From positions 186,001 through 250,000 of the forward strand of contig CANGEW010000001.1 of assembly GCA_947452965.1 (NCBI GenBank): a DNA stretch of 64,000 nt. Reading direction: 5' to 3'. This stretch comes from Chitinophagaceae bacterium. GTDB lineage: Bacteria; Bacteroidota; Bacteroidia; Chitinophagales; Chitinophagaceae. A program made the translations under genes and the position numbers. Under the pieces are notes generated by a model. That model worked only from the letters and a program-made list of their open reading frames with translations, did no database searches and was not told where the DNA came from. The stretch's first letter is position 1. The number at the start of each line of letters is the position of its first letter. Positions 1-9,652 of this stretch are shown here, piece by piece.

Positions 1-1050
1 AGTAAAAAACAAGAGGTTGGTTATTTAAAAGATGAATTGACAGACAAGTCTGCAAAGTTGCATGAATTAGAGGTTGACTTTCAGAAGCATCTACTGATGT
101 TACCCAATCTACCCCATTGCTCTGTGCCAAAAGGAAAATCGGCCGAAGACAATGAAGTAGTGAGAGAAGGTGGCAAAATACCTTCATTAATTTCTTCTGC
201 AAAGCCACATTGGGATTTAATTAAAGAACTTGATTTAATTGATTTCGAAACGGGTGCTAAACTTGCTGGCAGTGGCTTTCCACTTTATAAAGGAAAGGGG
301 GCTAAACTGCAACGTTCATTAATTCAGTTTTTTTTAGATTATAATACAGAAGCCGGCTATACAGAATATCTTCCTCCATTGATGGTAAATGAAGCAACTG
401 CATATGGAACGGGTCAGCTTCCCGATAAGGAAGGTCAAATGTATCATATTACCGCAGATGGACTGTATTTAATTCCAACAGCCGAAGTACCTGTTACCAA
501 TGTATTTAGTAATGAAATTATAAAAGATGCTGACATTCCCGTAAGAATGACCGCTTACACTCCTTGCTTTAGAAGAGAAGCCGGTAGTTTTGGAAGCGAT
601 GTAAGAGGATTGAATCGTGTGCATCAATTTGATAAAGTTGAGATTATTCAGTTGGTACATCCACAAAACAGCTATCAGGTATTAGAAGATATGGTTTTGC
701 ACGTTGAGAAATTATTACAATTGCTTGAGTTGCCTTACCGAATTCTTCGTTTATGCGGTGGCGATATGGGCTTCACTTCTGCACTAACATACGATTTTGA
801 AGTGTATAGTGCCGCTCAGCAAAAATGGCTGGAAGTAAGCTCAGTGAGTAACTTTGAAACATTTCAAACCAATAGGATGAAAATAAGATACAAAGATGAG
901 CATGGCAAAACACAATTATTGCATTCGCTAAATGGCTCCTCTCTTGCCTTACCAAGAATTGTTGCCTCACTTTTAGAAAACAATCAAATAGAAGGTGGCA
1001 TACAATTGCCAGAGGCTTTGCATAAATATTACGGCGCAACTACAATTTAA
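1..1050 (+). CDS. serS: Seryl-tRNA synthetase, 5' end missing (window edge)
   Basis: Class II aminoacyl-tRNA synthetase that charges tRNA-Ser with serine in the cytoplasm. The frame is open from base 1 (it reads SKKQEVGYLKDEL before the first in-frame TTG at 37), so the real start lies upstream and the N-terminal part of the tRNA-binding coiled-coil arm is cut off by the window edge, not by mutation. The remaining part has the end of the arm, then the class II core: the TAEVPVTN region, motif 2 (FRREAGSFGSDVRGL) and motif 3 (NGSSLALPRIVASLLENNQ). Many SerRS have NGSGLA at motif 3, so the NGSS form is a small variation. It ends 10 nt before a small cytochrome gene on the same strand. The family call is very secure. 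Confidence 0.96.
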   Translation, partial: SKKQEVGYLKDELTDKSAKLHELEVDFQKHLLMLPNLPHCSVPKGKSAEDNEVVREGGKIPSLISSAKPHWDLIKELDLIDFETGAKLAGSGFPLYKGKGAKLQRSLIQFFLDYNTEAGYTEYLPPLMVNEATAYGTGQLPDKEGQMYHITADGLYLIPTAEVPVTNVFSNEIIKDADIPVRMTAYTPCFRREAGSFGSDVRGLNRVHQFDKVEIIQLVHPQNSYQVLEDMVLHVEKLLQLLELPYRILRLCGGDMGFTSALTYDFEVYSAAQQKWLEVSSVSNFETFQTNRMKIRYKDEHGKTQLLHSLNGSSLALPRIVASLLENNQIEGGIQLPEALHKYYGATTI

Positions 1051-1060
1051 ATTTATACTT

Positions 1061-1372
1061 ATGAATCAGTTTTTTATTAAAATATCCCTGTTTGTTGTTA
1101 TTACTTTTGCTGCAATTTCTTGTAGCCACAAATCAACGCCAACAGTTGCTTCACAACCAACTCCTGTAAAAAATGAACCAGCTACAGGCAATATTGCTGA
1201 TGGTCAAAAAACATACAATAGCAAATGTGGCAGTTGTCATACGCTTATACAGCCTAGTGAATATAGTGCACATAATTGGGGACCCATTTTAAGAAGCATG
1301 TGCAGAAAAGCTAAATTAGATGAAATAGAAAAAGCCAATGTAACGGCTTATGTGATGAGTATTGCGAAATAA
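1061..1372 (+). CDS. Small monoheme cytochrome c-like lipoprotein
   Basis: A 103-residue predicted lipoprotein. Residues 1-18 form a hydrophobic signal peptide ending in a lipobox (AAISC), so Cys becomes lipid-anchored. A Ser/Thr/Pro linker follows, then one heme-binding CxxCH motif (CGSCH). A later Met could be the distal heme ligand (RSM or VMSI). The small size and single heme fit a c-type cytochrome anchored in the periplasm as an electron carrier; its partner is unknown. The frame is open further upstream to a codon at 995, but that would overlap serS by about 55 nt and bury the signal peptide, so the ATG at 1061 is chosen. A strong terminator follows directly. Confidence 0.8.
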   Translation: MNQFFIKISLFVVITFAAISCSHKSTPTVASQPTPVKNEPATGNIADGQKTYNSKCGSCHTLIQPSEYSAHNWGPILRSMCRKAKLDEIEKANVTAYVMSIAK

Positions 1373-1390
1373 TTTTTAAAAACCATAAAA

Positions 1391-1420
1391 AAACCCAACT
1401 AAAATAGTTGGGTTTTTTTA
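1391..1420. terminator. Bidirectional rho-independent terminator
   Basis: A perfect 10-bp stem (AAACCCAACT at 1391-1400, AGTTGGGTTT at 1406-1415) with a 5-nt loop. It is flanked by an A-run on the left and a T-run on the right. It sits between the convergent cytochrome and peptide transporter genes and can serve both. Confidence 0.88.
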
Positions 1421-1434
1421 TTTAATCCATTTAA

Positions 1435-3339
1435 TTATCGGACACCATTCATTAATTTTAATAATTTCCAACTTAACGCAAAAAGCACTAATGAAGCTGC
1501 GCCTGCCATAAATACAAACAACATGAAAAAGTCGTACAAATCAGTAATCTTAAACGACATAAATGTTGGTTTCTCTGGTCGTAAATTCCAAGTCTGTACT
1601 CGCTCTTCTTTAGATGATATTTTTTTGCCATCTACCACTTTTACCACATCCAATGAGTCGTGAGTTAACAATAATGTATCATTCAACATTAATGCGCGAT
1701 CAAAATTTCCATTATTTGATTTAATTACTTTTAAATGATAATTAGAAACCGTTGCGGTTTTTACAGAATCAACGGTTACGTTTACCAAACTATCTTTCCC
1801 TTCAGCTGTTTTTTCAATTTTTGCAGAGGCAACTTTTAATTGACTTGTTCCTTTTGGGTCAGCAGACCATATAGACTGATCTAATAAATTTGTATTTAAT
1901 ACAGACATCGCATTTGTGCTTGCCACAGGGCTATATAATTTTTCTGCTCTAACTTCTTCAGGATATAAAGCACTCAAAGTTCCAGCAAACTTATTGGCTG
2001 CTGCGGTTGATAAAAACCAAACACCCATTAATAAAGAGGCTAATTTAACTGGAGACAATTTGTTGACCATTGATAACCCGATAGGCGACAAACATAACTC
2101 TCCAAAAGTATGAATGGTATACAAACTTACTAACCAAACCATGCTCAATTTTGCACTAGGATCAATTCCTTTTACACCAAAAGCAATAACTAAATATCCT
2201 ACTGCCAATAAGAATAAACCTATGGCTTGTTTAAAAGGTGATGCGGGTTCCATATTGCGTTTACCTAAACCTCCCCATAACCACACAAATAATGGAGCAA
2301 ATATAACTATGGCTACTGCATTAATAGATTGGAAGTAAGAAGTTGGAATGGTTGTTCCAAAAAAACTTCGGTCTGTTTGTTCTTCTGCAAAGTAAGTAAG
2401 AGAGGCCCCTGCTTGCTCAAATGCAGCCCAGAAAAATATTACAAAGAATGCCGCAATGTAAATTACCCAAATTCTCTGACGTTCAATTTTTGATAACGAA
2501 GGATCCGTAATAATATACCCGGGAGCTGCAATCGTTAGTGAAAAAATGAACGAACCAACTACATCCATTTCTAACTTTGTTAAAAACAAAAACAACAAGC
2601 CCAAGAAAACTCCACCCCAAATAGCGATTGCCTTATAGTTTACCGGCGCTTTTTCTGATAAGGTATTCACTTCTCTAGCAGAATTAGGTTTCACACCAAT
2701 TTGTTCTCCTTCTGGGGTAACAATGTATTTATTTTTCAAAAAAACAAATAACACAATACTCAAGCACATTCCAATACAAGCAGCCAAAAAGCCCCATTTA
2801 AAATCTGCTGCTTTTCCAGTGTCTCCTAAATATCCGCAGGCTAAAGGAGCTATAAAAGCACCTAAATTGATACCCATATAAAAAATGGTAAAGGCAGAGT
2901 CAACTCTTTTATCCCCCGCTGGATACAGCTGGCCCACCATAGTTGAAATATTAGGTTTGAAAAAACCATTTCCAAAAATCAAAAAACCTAATCCCGCAAA
3001 CATAAAAGGGGTGGCAAGCTCGGGTTGTTGATAAAAATTACCTGCAAAAAACATTAGTAACTGTCCAAGTGCCATCAAAATACCCCCAATAATAATAGAC
3101 TTTCTGTTTCCCCAATAGCGGTCAGCCATATACCCACCCAATAAAGGAGTTAGATAAACCAATCCCGTGTAACTTCCGTAGATTTGAGAACCTAGCGCTT
3201 TATCAAATAACAACGCTTTGGTCATAAATAATACAAAAAGCGCCCTCATACCATAATAACTGAAGCGTTCCCACATCTCAGTTACAAATAGTACGTAGAG
3301 TCCTGAAGGATGCTTACTATTAGATTGTGTTGTAGACAT
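1435..3339 (-). CDS. POT/PTR2-family proton-dependent peptide transporter with extra periplasmic domain
   Basis: A 634-residue inner-membrane transporter of the proton-dependent oligopeptide family (MFS), importing di- or tripeptides. It shows the N-terminal family signature (WERFSYYGMRALF, about residues 23-35), the PTR2 motif around FYMGINLGAFIAPLACGYLGD, and many hydrophobic helices. Bacterial members usually have 450-520 residues. The excess is an insertion of roughly 120 hydrophilic residues near the C-terminus (from about AEKLYSPVAS to RPEKPTF), placed before the last helix and rich in Lys, Ser, Val and Asp. Larger POT proteins of this kind are known in Bacteroidota, but what this part does is not clear. 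It is transcribed alone, divergently from purD. Confidence 0.92.
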   Translation of the reverse strand: MSTTQSNSKHPSGLYVLFVTEMWERFSYYGMRALFVLFMTKALLFDKALGSQIYGSYTGLVYLTPLLGGYMADRYWGNRKSIIIGGILMALGQLLMFFAGNFYQQPELATPFMFAGLGFLIFGNGFFKPNISTMVGQLYPAGDKRVDSAFTIFYMGINLGAFIAPLACGYLGDTGKAADFKWGFLAACIGMCLSIVLFVFLKNKYIVTPEGEQIGVKPNSAREVNTLSEKAPVNYKAIAIWGGVFLGLLFLFLTKLEMDVVGSFIFSLTIAAPGYIITDPSLSKIERQRIWVIYIAAFFVIFFWAAFEQAGASLTYFAEEQTDRSFFGTTIPTSYFQSINAVAIVIFAPLFVWLWGGLGKRNMEPASPFKQAIGLFLLAVGYLVIAFGVKGIDPSAKLSMVWLVSLYTIHTFGELCLSPIGLSMVNKLSPVKLASLLMGVWFLSTAAANKFAGTLSALYPEEVRAEKLYSPVASTNAMSVLNTNLLDQSIWSADPKGTSQLKVASAKIEKTAEGKDSLVNVTVDSVKTATVSNYHLKVIKSNNGNFDRALMLNDTLLLTHDSLDVVKVVDGKKISSKEERVQTWNLRPEKPTFMSFKITDLYDFFMLFVFMAGAASLVLFALSWKLLKLMNGVR

Positions 3340-3501
3340 AATTTGAATTTTTAGTAATGATATTAATTGGTTAGTTAGTACAATATAACCTCAAAATAGT
3401 AAAATTCTTTTAATCATGGTTGAATATTGAAAGATAAGAACTCAAAAAATTAATATTCTAATCATACAAGTGTTCTAATTTCGCAAACATAATTTTTTAA
3501 T

Positions 3502-4785
3502 ATGGCTAATATTTTAATCATTGGATCCGGAGGTAGAGAGCATGCCTTTGCGTGGAAAATTAAACAGAGTCCACTATGTGAAAAACTATACATAGCACCA
3601 GGAAACGCTGGTACCGCTTTAGTAGGCGAAAATGTTTTCATAGAAACAACCAACTTTATTGGCTTAAAAGAATTTGCTTTAGAAAAAAAAATTGATACCA
3701 TCTTGGTTGGCCCCGAAGACCCATTGGTAAAGGGAATTTATGATTTTTTTAGTGCTGATGAAAGCGTGAATCATATTCAGATAATAGGACCTAATGCCGC
3801 TGCAGCTCAATTGGAAGGTAGCAAAGCCTTTGCAAAAGCCTTTATGAAAAAATATGGTATACCCACTGCTGACTATAAAGAATTTGATGAAAATAGTTTT
3901 GAAAAAGGGATTCAATATTTACAACAGCATAGTTTACCCATTGTATTAAAAGCTGATGGATTAGCAGCTGGTAAAGGAGTTTTAATTTGCAATAGCCATG
4001 CTGAAGCATTGCATGAATTTGAGCAAATACTTCAATATAATAAATTTGGATATGCCGGCAGTAAGGTAGTGGTAGAGGCCTTTTTAAAAGGAATTGAAAT
4101 GAGTGTATTTGTGATTACTAACGGTGAAGAATATTGTTTACTTCCAGAAGCAAAAGATTACAAAAGAATTGGCGAAGGTGATACAGGTTTAAATACAGGC
4201 GGAATGGGCGCAGTAAGTCCTGTTCCATTTTTTAATGAAGGTTTAAAAGAAAAAGTTATCAAAAAAATAATTGAGCCCACAATGAAGGGAATTCAAAATG
4301 AAAAAATGATTTACAATGGTTTTATTTTTTTGGGCTTGATGGTCTATGATGAAGAGCCATATGTGATAGAATACAACTGCAGAATGGGCGATCCTGAAAC
4401 AGAAGTTGTATTGCCTCGTATACAAAACGACTTATTAGATATTTTTCAGGCTATGAAAGAAAAGTCACTTAAGAATATAAAAATCTCTACACACCCTAAA
4501 GTTGCTACTACTACAATGATAGTGAGCGGAGGATATCCAAATCAATATCAAGTGGGAAAAGAAATCTATGGATTGGATACCATTCAGGATACAAATAGTC
4601 TGATTTTTCATGCTGGAACTACAGTAAAAAATGGAATGATAACAACCAATGGTGGAAGGGTATTAACAGTGACTTCTTTTGGGGCAAATGTTACTGAAGC
4701 ATCTAAGAACTCTTTATCAATAATTGATCGTATCAAATTTGAAGGAATGAACTATCGAAAAGATATTGGATACGAGTTTACATAA
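3502..4785 (+). CDS. purD: Phosphoribosylamine-glycine ligase (GARS)
   Basis: Second step of purine synthesis: ATP-dependent joining of glycine to 5-phosphoribosylamine in the cytoplasm. The 427-residue length is normal for a stand-alone GARS. Visible motifs are the N-terminal GSGGREHA, the ATP-grasp loop LKADGLAAGKGV, NTGGMGAVSPVP, and the metal/ATP-binding EYNCRMGDPETE. The start ATG at 3502 is followed at once by the conserved first strand (ANILIIGSGG). A weak -7-like element, TAATTTCG, lies at 3476-3483, but no matching -33 is seen. No other pur genes are adjacent, so it appears to be a single-gene unit ahead of the mre operon. Confidence 0.97.
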   Translation: MANILIIGSGGREHAFAWKIKQSPLCEKLYIAPGNAGTALVGENVFIETTNFIGLKEFALEKKIDTILVGPEDPLVKGIYDFFSADESVNHIQIIGPNAAAAQLEGSKAFAKAFMKKYGIPTADYKEFDENSFEKGIQYLQQHSLPIVLKADGLAAGKGVLICNSHAEALHEFEQILQYNKFGYAGSKVVVEAFLKGIEMSVFVITNGEEYCLLPEAKDYKRIGEGDTGLNTGGMGAVSPVPFFNEGLKEKVIKKIIEPTMKGIQNEKMIYNGFIFLGLMVYDEEPYVIEYNCRMGDPETEVVLPRIQNDLLDIFQAMKEKSLKNIKISTHPKVATTTMIVSGGYPNQYQVGKEIYGLDTIQDTNSLIFHAGTTVKNGMITTNGGRVLTVTSFGANVTEASKNSLSIIDRIKFEGMNYRKDIGYEFT

Positions 4786-4893
4786 ACATGGTTCCGGAAC
4801 CTCCAAAATACTAACAATATTAGCATTTTAACCCCTTTTTAAATGGCAAATGAACCTGCTCAATTTGCTAGGTTAAAATAGTTAGTAAATTAA

Positions 4894-4924
4894 TTGTTTG
4901 CCGTTCATAAATACGATAATTTAG
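4894..4924 (+). promoter_or_regulatory. Putative sigma-A promoter of the mreB operon
   Basis: TTG at 4894-4896, a 20-nt spacer, then TAATTTAG at 4917-4924. It matches the Bacteroidota consensus TTG...TAnnTTTG at all fixed positions but one. It lies 42 nt before the mreB start in a 181-nt gap. Confidence 0.45.
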
Positions 4925-4966
4925 CTATTATAATATAATTATTCATTATCATCCTTAACTTACCAT

Positions 4967-5992
4967 ATGGGGTTTTTTAATTTTTTTACACAAGAAATTG
5001 CAATCGATCTTGGAACTGCTAATACCTTAATCATTCACAATGATGAAGTAGTAGTAAATGAGCCTTCTATTGTTGCTCTTGATAGAAACAATCCTAAAAT
5101 TCTTTTAGCAGTAGGAAAAAAGGCATTGATGATGCATGAAAAAACGCATGAAAGTATCCGAACTGTTCGTCCTTTGAGAGATGGAGTAATTGCAGATTTT
5201 AATGCTGCGGAATTAATGATTCGTGAGCTTATCAAATTAGTATACCCTAAAAAACCTTTATTTGCTCCTTCCTGGAGAATGATGATTTGTATTCCAAGTA
5301 GTATTACTGAAGTAGAAAAAAGAGCTGTAAGAGATAGTGCAGAACAAGCAGGTGCAAAAGAAGTATATTTAATTCATGAACCAATGGCTGCTGCATTAGG
5401 GATTGGTATTGACGTAGAAGAGCCGGTTGGTAATATGATTATTGATATTGGCGGTGGTACTACAGGCATAACCGTTATTGCCCTTGCTGGCATAGTATGT
5501 GATCAAAGTATTCGTATTGCAGGAGATGAGTTTACTGCTGATATTATGGAAGCTCTACGTAGATACCATAGTTTATTAATTGGAGAAAGAACTGCAGAAC
5601 AAATTAAAATACAAATTGGCGCTGCCTTAAAAGATTTAGATAATCCACCTGATGATATTCCTGTAAATGGTCGCGATTTGGTAACTGGTATTCCAAAGCA
5701 AGTAATGGTTAGTTATCAAGAAGTAGCGGAAGCATTAGATAAAAGTATTTTTAAAATAGAAGAAGCCATTCTAAAAGCACTAGAAACTACCCCTCCTGAA
5801 TTGGCTGCAGATATCTATCGTAGAGGTTTATACATTACGGGTGGCGGTTCTTTATTAAGAGGACTTGATAAAAGATTAATGAACAAAATAAAACTCCCCG
5901 TTCATGTTGCAGACGATCCATTAAAAAGTGTTGTAAGAGGAACTGGTATTGCTCTGAAAAATTATGATAGGTTCCCTTTCGTAATGAGATAA
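4967..5992 (+). CDS. mreB: Rod shape-determining protein MreB
   Basis: Bacterial actin homologue that forms membrane-associated filaments guiding lateral wall synthesis. The length (341 residues) is typical. It begins with a short hydrophobic/aromatic membrane-contact segment (GFFNFFTQ), followed by the phosphate-1 motif (AIDLGTANTLI), the phosphate-2 motif (IDIGGGTTGITVIAL) and the C-terminal adenosine motif (YITGGGSLLRGL). It is the first gene of the operon mreB-mreC-mreD-PBP2-rodA; the gap to mreC is 48 nt. The start at 4967 places the conserved membrane segment at the N-terminus. Confidence 0.98.
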   Translation: MGFFNFFTQEIAIDLGTANTLIIHNDEVVVNEPSIVALDRNNPKILLAVGKKALMMHEKTHESIRTVRPLRDGVIADFNAAELMIRELIKLVYPKKPLFAPSWRMMICIPSSITEVEKRAVRDSAEQAGAKEVYLIHEPMAAALGIGIDVEEPVGNMIIDIGGGTTGITVIALAGIVCDQSIRIAGDEFTADIMEALRRYHSLLIGERTAEQIKIQIGAALKDLDNPPDDIPVNGRDLVTGIPKQVMVSYQEVAEALDKSIFKIEEAILKALETTPPELAADIYRRGLYITGGGSLLRGLDKRLMNKIKLPVHVADDPLKSVVRGTGIALKNYDRFPFVMR

Positions 5993-6040
5993 ATAATTTC
6001 TGTTACTCTTTTTACATCGTGTTCTTCAAAACAATAGTAG

Positions 6041-6895
6041 TTGAAAAATATTTTTCTTTTTATTCGGCGAAATTTTAATTTACTGCTTTTCTTGTTTTTA
6101 CAAGCATTCAGCATCTACTTAATTATTTCTTACAGTAAATACCATGAGGCTGTTTTTAGCAAAGCAAGTAACGAGTTTACCGGAAAAATAAACTCAAAAT
6201 ATCATTCAATAGGACAATACTTCGATTTAAAAAGAACAAATGATTCTTTGATAAAAGAAAATGAATTTCTTTACAACCAATTAAAAGCAGACTTTGGCAC
6301 TCAAGACTCTTTACACAAAATTGTTATTGATACAATTAAAATTGATTCATTTAATCAATATAGAAAGTACCAATATGAATTTGCTAGAGTGGTTTCTAAT
6401 TCTGTAACGGCTCAAAATAATTATTTGGTTATTGATAAGGGAGAAAAAGAAGGTATTAGAATAGGTATGGGGGTGGTTTCTACCAATCATTCAATTGTTG
6501 GAATTGTTACTGAAGTATCAGAAAAATACTCTGTCATCATGAGCCTTCTACACAAAGACAGTCATATCAGCGGAAAATTAACCAGAAAAGGTGAAACAGG
6601 CACTATTAGTTGGAATGGTGTTGAGCCTAATTATGTGACCTTAAATAATATACCCAAAAGCTCTAAAATATATAAAGGAGATTCAGTGATAAGTAGCGGA
6701 TTTAGTACCGCCTTTCCAAAAGGAATTATGATTGGAAGAGTAGAGGCTTTTTATTTAGACAAAAGCAGTAATTACACTAAAATAAAATGTAAAACCAGTA
6801 CTGATTTTTACAATATAGAATATGTATATGTAATCAAAAATTTAGATCAGCAAGGGGTTGAAGAAGTATTAGAAAAAACAAAAAAACAACCATAA
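6041..6895 (+). CDS. mreC: Rod shape-determining protein MreC
   Basis: Bitopic inner-membrane protein whose periplasmic part links MreB to PBP2/RodA. The 284 residues start with a Lys/Arg-containing cytoplasmic tip and one transmembrane helix (about residues 12-32), then a coiled-coil stretch (about 60-90) and the beta-rich MreC domain (about 105-265, with the NYLVIDKGEKEGI and GMGVVS-type segments). The start codon is TTG at 6041: a TAG stop lies in frame immediately before it, and no ATG occurs before the transmembrane segment. The weak start may keep MreC below MreB levels (inference). Its gap to mreD is 15 nt. Confidence 0.93.
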   Translation: MKNIFLFIRRNFNLLLFLFLQAFSIYLIISYSKYHEAVFSKASNEFTGKINSKYHSIGQYFDLKRTNDSLIKENEFLYNQLKADFGTQDSLHKIVIDTIKIDSFNQYRKYQYEFARVVSNSVTAQNNYLVIDKGEKEGIRIGMGVVSTNHSIVGIVTEVSEKYSVIMSLLHKDSHISGKLTRKGETGTISWNGVEPNYVTLNNIPKSSKIYKGDSVISSGFSTAFPKGIMIGRVEAFYLDKSSNYTKIKCKTSTDFYNIEYVYVIKNLDQQGVEEVLEKTKKQP

Positions 6896-6910
6896 TTTAT
6901 TAGTTTCAAA

Positions 6911-7441
6911 ATGAACGTTATTTTTAAAAATACAATTCGGTTTGTTTTATTGGTATTTGTGCAATCTTTTGTTCTTAATAAAATAAGCTTGCATCAAATG
7001 ATTACTCCTTATGTTTATTTCATTTTTATATTTTGGCTTCCTTTCTCCATCAACAGAACGCTTTTATTAATATTAGGATTTGCTCTTGGATATACTGTAG
7101 ATAGTTTCCAGCATCATCCGGGTTTTCACGCTTCGGCATGTGTACTCATTGCCTATCTTAGACCTTTTTTATTAAACCTATTAATCACTCAAGATAATCA
7201 TGAACTTAGCTATGAGGAGCCTTCATACAGAAGTCTGGGCGGAATGATGCCGTATTTAGTATATACAGGCGCATTGATTTTGATTCACAACAGTTGGTTG
7301 TTTTTATTGGAAGCATGGCAACTAGCCGATGTTTACTATTTTATTTTTAAAACTATCCTTTCCACAATTATCTCGTTTATTCTTTTATTCATTATTGAAA
7401 TTGGATTTTCCAGAAAACAGAAATATCGAACAAATGCTTAA
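6911..7441 (+). CDS. mreD: Rod shape-determining protein MreD
   Basis: Small integral membrane partner of MreC in the elongasome. The 176 residues contain about five hydrophobic helices and the typical N-terminal pattern of the family (FVLLVFVQSFVLNKI, then a helix ending near LGYTVDSFQHHPGFHA, where the conserved Asp and His residues lie). Sequence conservation in this family is low, so the call relies equally on the position between mreC and the PBP2 gene. The length is a little above the usual 160-170. Confidence 0.9.
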   Translation: MNVIFKNTIRFVLLVFVQSFVLNKISLHQMITPYVYFIFIFWLPFSINRTLLLILGFALGYTVDSFQHHPGFHASACVLIAYLRPFLLNLLITQDNHELSYEEPSYRSLGGMMPYLVYTGALILIHNSWLFLLEAWQLADVYYFIFKTILSTIISFILLFIIEIGFSRKQKYRTNA

Positions 7442-7525
7442 CAGAATGTTTGTAATTATATTTCGGATTCTACGATTGAATATTTATTATTGTTCAAATT
7501 ATTGAATAAGTAAAACACTCTCAAA

Positions 7526-9643
7526 GTGCCTGTATTTAATGACTCTAGAAAAAATGTAGTAAAGCTGATATTCATCTCTTTGTTTGTAATTATTGTTTTC
7601 CGGCTTTTTACTCTTCAAGTTATTTCTAGCAAGTACAAGATATTAGCAGAAGATCAGGGCACTTTTAGAAAAGTAATCTATCCAGACAGAGGAATTATTT
7701 TTGACAGGAAAAAAAATGCCATTCTTCAAAATACCAGCATTTCTGATTTAATGGTTACTCCTAATAAATTAAAAGGTGTAGACACCGCACTTTTATGCAG
7801 AATATTAAATATTGACACAGCACAATTCAGAAGAAAGATTGTTGAGTTGATTATTAAGAATGGAAGATCCAGGCCCTCTGTTTTTGAAGCATTACTAAGT
7901 GACGAAAAAATGGCTCTTTTGAGTGAATCCTTATATAAGTTGGCACCTGCATTTTACCTTCAAGAACGCTCCATCAGAACATACCCCTATGAAGCGGCTG
8001 CCAACGTACTTGGATATACGGCAGAAGTAGATACAAATTTTTTAAAAAAACATCCAGGTGAAGGATACGTTGCTGGCGATTACGCAGGCATGACTGGATT
8101 GGAAAGAAGTTATGAAAAAATACTAATGGGGGTTCGAGGAATAGAGTACTGGAAACGAGATAATAAAAATAGATTAACCGAAAGATTAGAAAATGGTAAA
8201 TATGATACAAGTGCTATTGCTGGACAAAATCTTTATAGTTCAATTGATATCGAACTGCAACAATTAGGAGAAAAATTAATGAAAAACAAGCTTGGGTCTA
8301 TCGTAGCGATTGATCCAAAAACAGGAGGAATTCTGGCAATGGTTAGTGCTCCTACTTATCAACCCAATTATCTAACTGGCAGTGAAAGGAGGAAACACTT
8401 TTCAGAACTTTTTCTTAATCCTGCATTACCACTTCTAAACAGAACCGTTAGTGCAACATACTCTCCTGGATCTACATTTAAAACATTGCAAGCACTCATT
8501 GGTTTACATGAAGGCGTTATTAATACAGATACCAAATTTAGCTGTGGTGGTGCATTTTATGGTTGTGGTAGTGGAAAGCCGATGAAATGTCTTGATTTGG
8601 GTACTTTTGATTTAAGAGGCGCCATTACTGTATCTGATAATACCTATTTTGCTAATGTTATGCAGCGAGTAATTAATAACCCCAAATACCCTACCGTTGA
8701 CAGCGCTTTATCACATTGGAATCAATATATGTATTCATTTGGATTAGGCCATAAATTAGGTATCGATCTGCCATCGGAAAAAACTGGCAATATCCCAACA
8801 CCAAAATATTACAATAAAGTGTATGGCAAAGGCAGATGGAACTATTGCACATTTCGATCTGTAAGTATTGGGCAAGGAGAAGTAGATGTTACTCCAATTC
8901 AAGTAGCAAATGAAATGGCTTATATTGCAAATAAAGGATGGTACGTTATTCCTCATGTGATTGATTCGATTGAGGGTGGTGACAGGTATCATCTGCTAGA
9001 TAAATACAAAAAGAAAATTGAACCAACAGATATACCCGATACAATTTTTGAAGCAGTTCATGATGGCATGGAAGGAGTTGTAGATCATGGTACAGGCATA
9101 GGAGCAAAACTAAAAGATATAATTATTTGCGGAAAAACCGGAACAGTGGAAAATTATTACAAAGGGATAAAACAACAAAATCACTCCTTTTTTTGTGGCT
9201 TTGCTCCACGTAAAAATCCAAAGATTGCCATTATGTGTGTGGTGGAAAATAGTGGCCATTTCGGAGGAACCTATGCCGCTCCAATTGTTGGCTTAATGAT
9301 TGAAAAATATCTTAATGATACTATTAGCAAAGACAGACTGGCTAAATTAGAACAGTTGTCTAATTTAAATTTAATGCCTCCAAGAATAAAAAAGGAAATA
9401 AAAATTCAAGACTCAATTAGAAATTCTAAGAATCTTTCTTCCTTGCTTGCAAAAGGTTATATCAAGTCAGTAAAAGATACTGTTGGATTAGATGATGATC
9501 AGCCAGACAAAGAAGAAATTAATATTATCAGAGAATCAAGCCATAAGAAAGAACCATCTAGTAAAGAAATGATCATAAAAGATAAAGCATTCATACAGAA
9601 TCAAAAACGCTCTGTAAAAAACAAAAAGCAATCAAAGCCCTGA
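7526..9643 (+). CDS. mrdA: Penicillin-binding protein 2 (elongation transpeptidase)
   Basis: Class B penicillin-binding protein that cross-links peptidoglycan during elongation, working with the RodA glycosyltransferase. It has an N-terminal membrane anchor (about residues 11-30), the PBP dimerisation domain (about 45-210) and the transpeptidase domain with all three active-site motifs: S-T-F-K at 316-319 (Ser316 nucleophile), S-D-N at 370-372 and K-T-G at 537-539. The 705 residues exceed E. coli PBP2 (633) because of a Lys/Ser-rich tail of about 85 residues that is probably disordered. The start is a GTG at 7526, since no ATG precedes the membrane helix. It is 84 nt after mreD and 9 nt before rodA. 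Confidence 0.96.
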   Translation: MPVFNDSRKNVVKLIFISLFVIIVFRLFTLQVISSKYKILAEDQGTFRKVIYPDRGIIFDRKKNAILQNTSISDLMVTPNKLKGVDTALLCRILNIDTAQFRRKIVELIIKNGRSRPSVFEALLSDEKMALLSESLYKLAPAFYLQERSIRTYPYEAAANVLGYTAEVDTNFLKKHPGEGYVAGDYAGMTGLERSYEKILMGVRGIEYWKRDNKNRLTERLENGKYDTSAIAGQNLYSSIDIELQQLGEKLMKNKLGSIVAIDPKTGGILAMVSAPTYQPNYLTGSERRKHFSELFLNPALPLLNRTVSATYSPGSTFKTLQALIGLHEGVINTDTKFSCGGAFYGCGSGKPMKCLDLGTFDLRGAITVSDNTYFANVMQRVINNPKYPTVDSALSHWNQYMYSFGLGHKLGIDLPSEKTGNIPTPKYYNKVYGKGRWNYCTFRSVSIGQGEVDVTPIQVANEMAYIANKGWYVIPHVIDSIEGGDRYHLLDKYKKKIEPTDIPDTIFEAVHDGMEGVVDHGTGIGAKLKDIIICGKTGTVENYYKGIKQQNHSFFCGFAPRKNPKIAIMCVVENSGHFGGTYAAPIVGLMIEKYLNDTISKDRLAKLEQLSNLNLMPPRIKKEIKIQDSIRNSKNLSSLLAKGYIKSVKDTVGLDDDQPDKEEINIIRESSHKKEPSSKEMIIKDKAFIQNQKRSVKNKKQSKP

Positions 9644-9652
9644 AATTAAATC

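Noticed and set aside
469..666. Many short minus-strand open frames opposite long genes
   Set aside because: They lie antisense inside well-conserved genes, lack family motifs and lack suitable starts; they are coding shadows.
1..1050. serS as a truncated pseudogene
   Set aside because: The frame is open to base 1 without a stop, so the truncation is the window edge.
995..1060. Longer open frame upstream of the cytochrome lipoprotein
   Set aside because: It overlaps serS and would put extra residues before the signal peptide; ATG 1061 gives a normal lipoprotein start.
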